Of a DNA stretch of 19,569 nucleotides, positions 18,895 through 19,569 are shown in pieces. The notes under the pieces are model-generated. The model searched no databases and had not been told where the DNA came from. It saw nothing but the letters and a program-made list of their open reading frames with translations. Source of the stretch: Cylindrodendrum hubeiense (Eukaryota > Ascomycota > Sordariomycetes > Hypocreales > Nectriaceae); NCBI GenBank assembly GCA_014621425.1, contig JAANBB010000617.1:1-19569 (forward strand), read 5' to 3'. Made by a program: the position numbers and the translations under genes. The stretch's first letter is position 1, and each line of letters opens with the position of its first letter.

Positions 18895-19569
18895 CCTGGC
18901 GGTAGTTGGGCGCTGGAGACGGCCGTCGAGGCGCGAGGTGTGATGCGCGCAAGAGAAGATGCTGGAGGGGCGCTCGGTGACGTATCTACGCTGCGGCGGG
19001 GGAGGTCACGGCCAGCGATAGCGGGTTGCAGGCCGTCCACAGGCGCATGCTGGGGCGGATGACGCAGAAGAAGCCTGGGAGGATACCCGCAGGACGCAGG
19101 AGCCGACGGTGTCTGATGGAGGAGCGATTGGGGCGAGGGATTACGGACGACAAAGGGCGCGGAAGAGGCAAAAGGCCGAGAGGCGATGTGAAAAGGGCGA
19201 CTTTTGTCGCAGCCCGGCAGCGTTGATTGGGAGCGTTGATTGGTATCGCCGCCGGCACCTGGCCGCTAGAGAACCGCCGACACCACCGCGGCCACCGCGG
19301 CGCACCCACCCGCCAGGTTCCCAGCGGGAGGTTACCACTGAGCGACGCTGCGGCGAGACACTACGGAACGACACTGCTGGGCGCCACCGCTGGACGACAC
19401 CACCTGAACGACACCACCTGAACGACACCACCTGAACCAGGTACATTTGCCCGCTGCAGAATCGAGCCGTGACGCCCTGCATCTCGACGACTGCACCTCG
19501 ACGAAAGAAGCCGCCGCGCGCCCAATCGGCAGCCGGGCTCGTCGCCAGGCCCTGGTCCGCGGCCCCGTC
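18895..19569. other. Upstream region of the MFS gene to the right edge
   Basis: GC-rich, with frames open on both strands but no motif or splice pattern; no gene is supported. It should contain the MFS promoter. From about 19200 on there are many short imperfect repeats (GCGTTGATTGG twice near 19220-19240, CACCGCGGC words near 19280, and the 14-bp array listed next). Confidence 0.45.
19390..19440. repeat. 14-bp tandem repeat, three full copies plus a partial
   Basis: Units CTGRACGACACCAC begin at 19390, 19404 and 19418; the last two are identical, and a partial CTGAACCAG follows at 19432. Confidence 0.85.

Overview
The window looks like nuclear DNA of a filamentous ascomycete (Pezizomycotina, most likely Sordariomycetes/Hypocreales). 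The reasons are short 53-170 bp GT..AG introns with CTAAC/CTAAT-type branch sites, monocistronic genes on both strands with 0.4-2.8 kb gaps, GC-rich coding sequence, and recognisable fungal families. The taxon is inferred from gene style, not proved.

Layout, left to right: (1) the first 129 codons of an unrecognised repeat-rich protein running off the left edge (minus strand, ATG at 387); (2) a Rho3-type small GTPase (minus, 1922-2833, five exons) with one extra base in a homopolymer in its last exon; (3) a divergent SRPK-like protein kinase (minus, 4780-6246, three exons) with one missing base and no beta-3 lysine; (4) the splicing factor CWC25 (minus, 7215-8525); (5) mitochondrial ribosomal protein uS14m (minus, 9146-9710, three exons); (6) a membrane-anchored GH3 beta-glucosidase (plus, 10326-13190), divergent from uS14m over about 615 bp; (7) a 2.8 kb stretch with no gene I can support; (8) an unrecognised 179-residue protein (plus, 16029-16656, two exons); (9) a DHA1-type MFS transporter (minus, 17104-18894, two exons), convergent with gene 8; (10) about 0.7 kb of upstream sequence with a short tandem repeat.

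The genes do not form a pathway or cluster. They are mostly housekeeping functions (polarity GTPase, spliceosome, mitoribosome) next to lineage-variable ones (kinase-like, membrane glucosidase, transporter, two unknowns). I see no secondary-metabolite backbone gene, transposase, rRNA, tRNA, CRISPR array or phage-like module. I found no convincing new biological system. The points most worth checking are the two single-base frame disruptions, the kinase-like gene lacking its ATP-anchoring lysine, an AUG-UGA start-stop element just before the glucosidase, a regular 14-bp minisatellite between two convergent genes, and the two unrecognised proteins.
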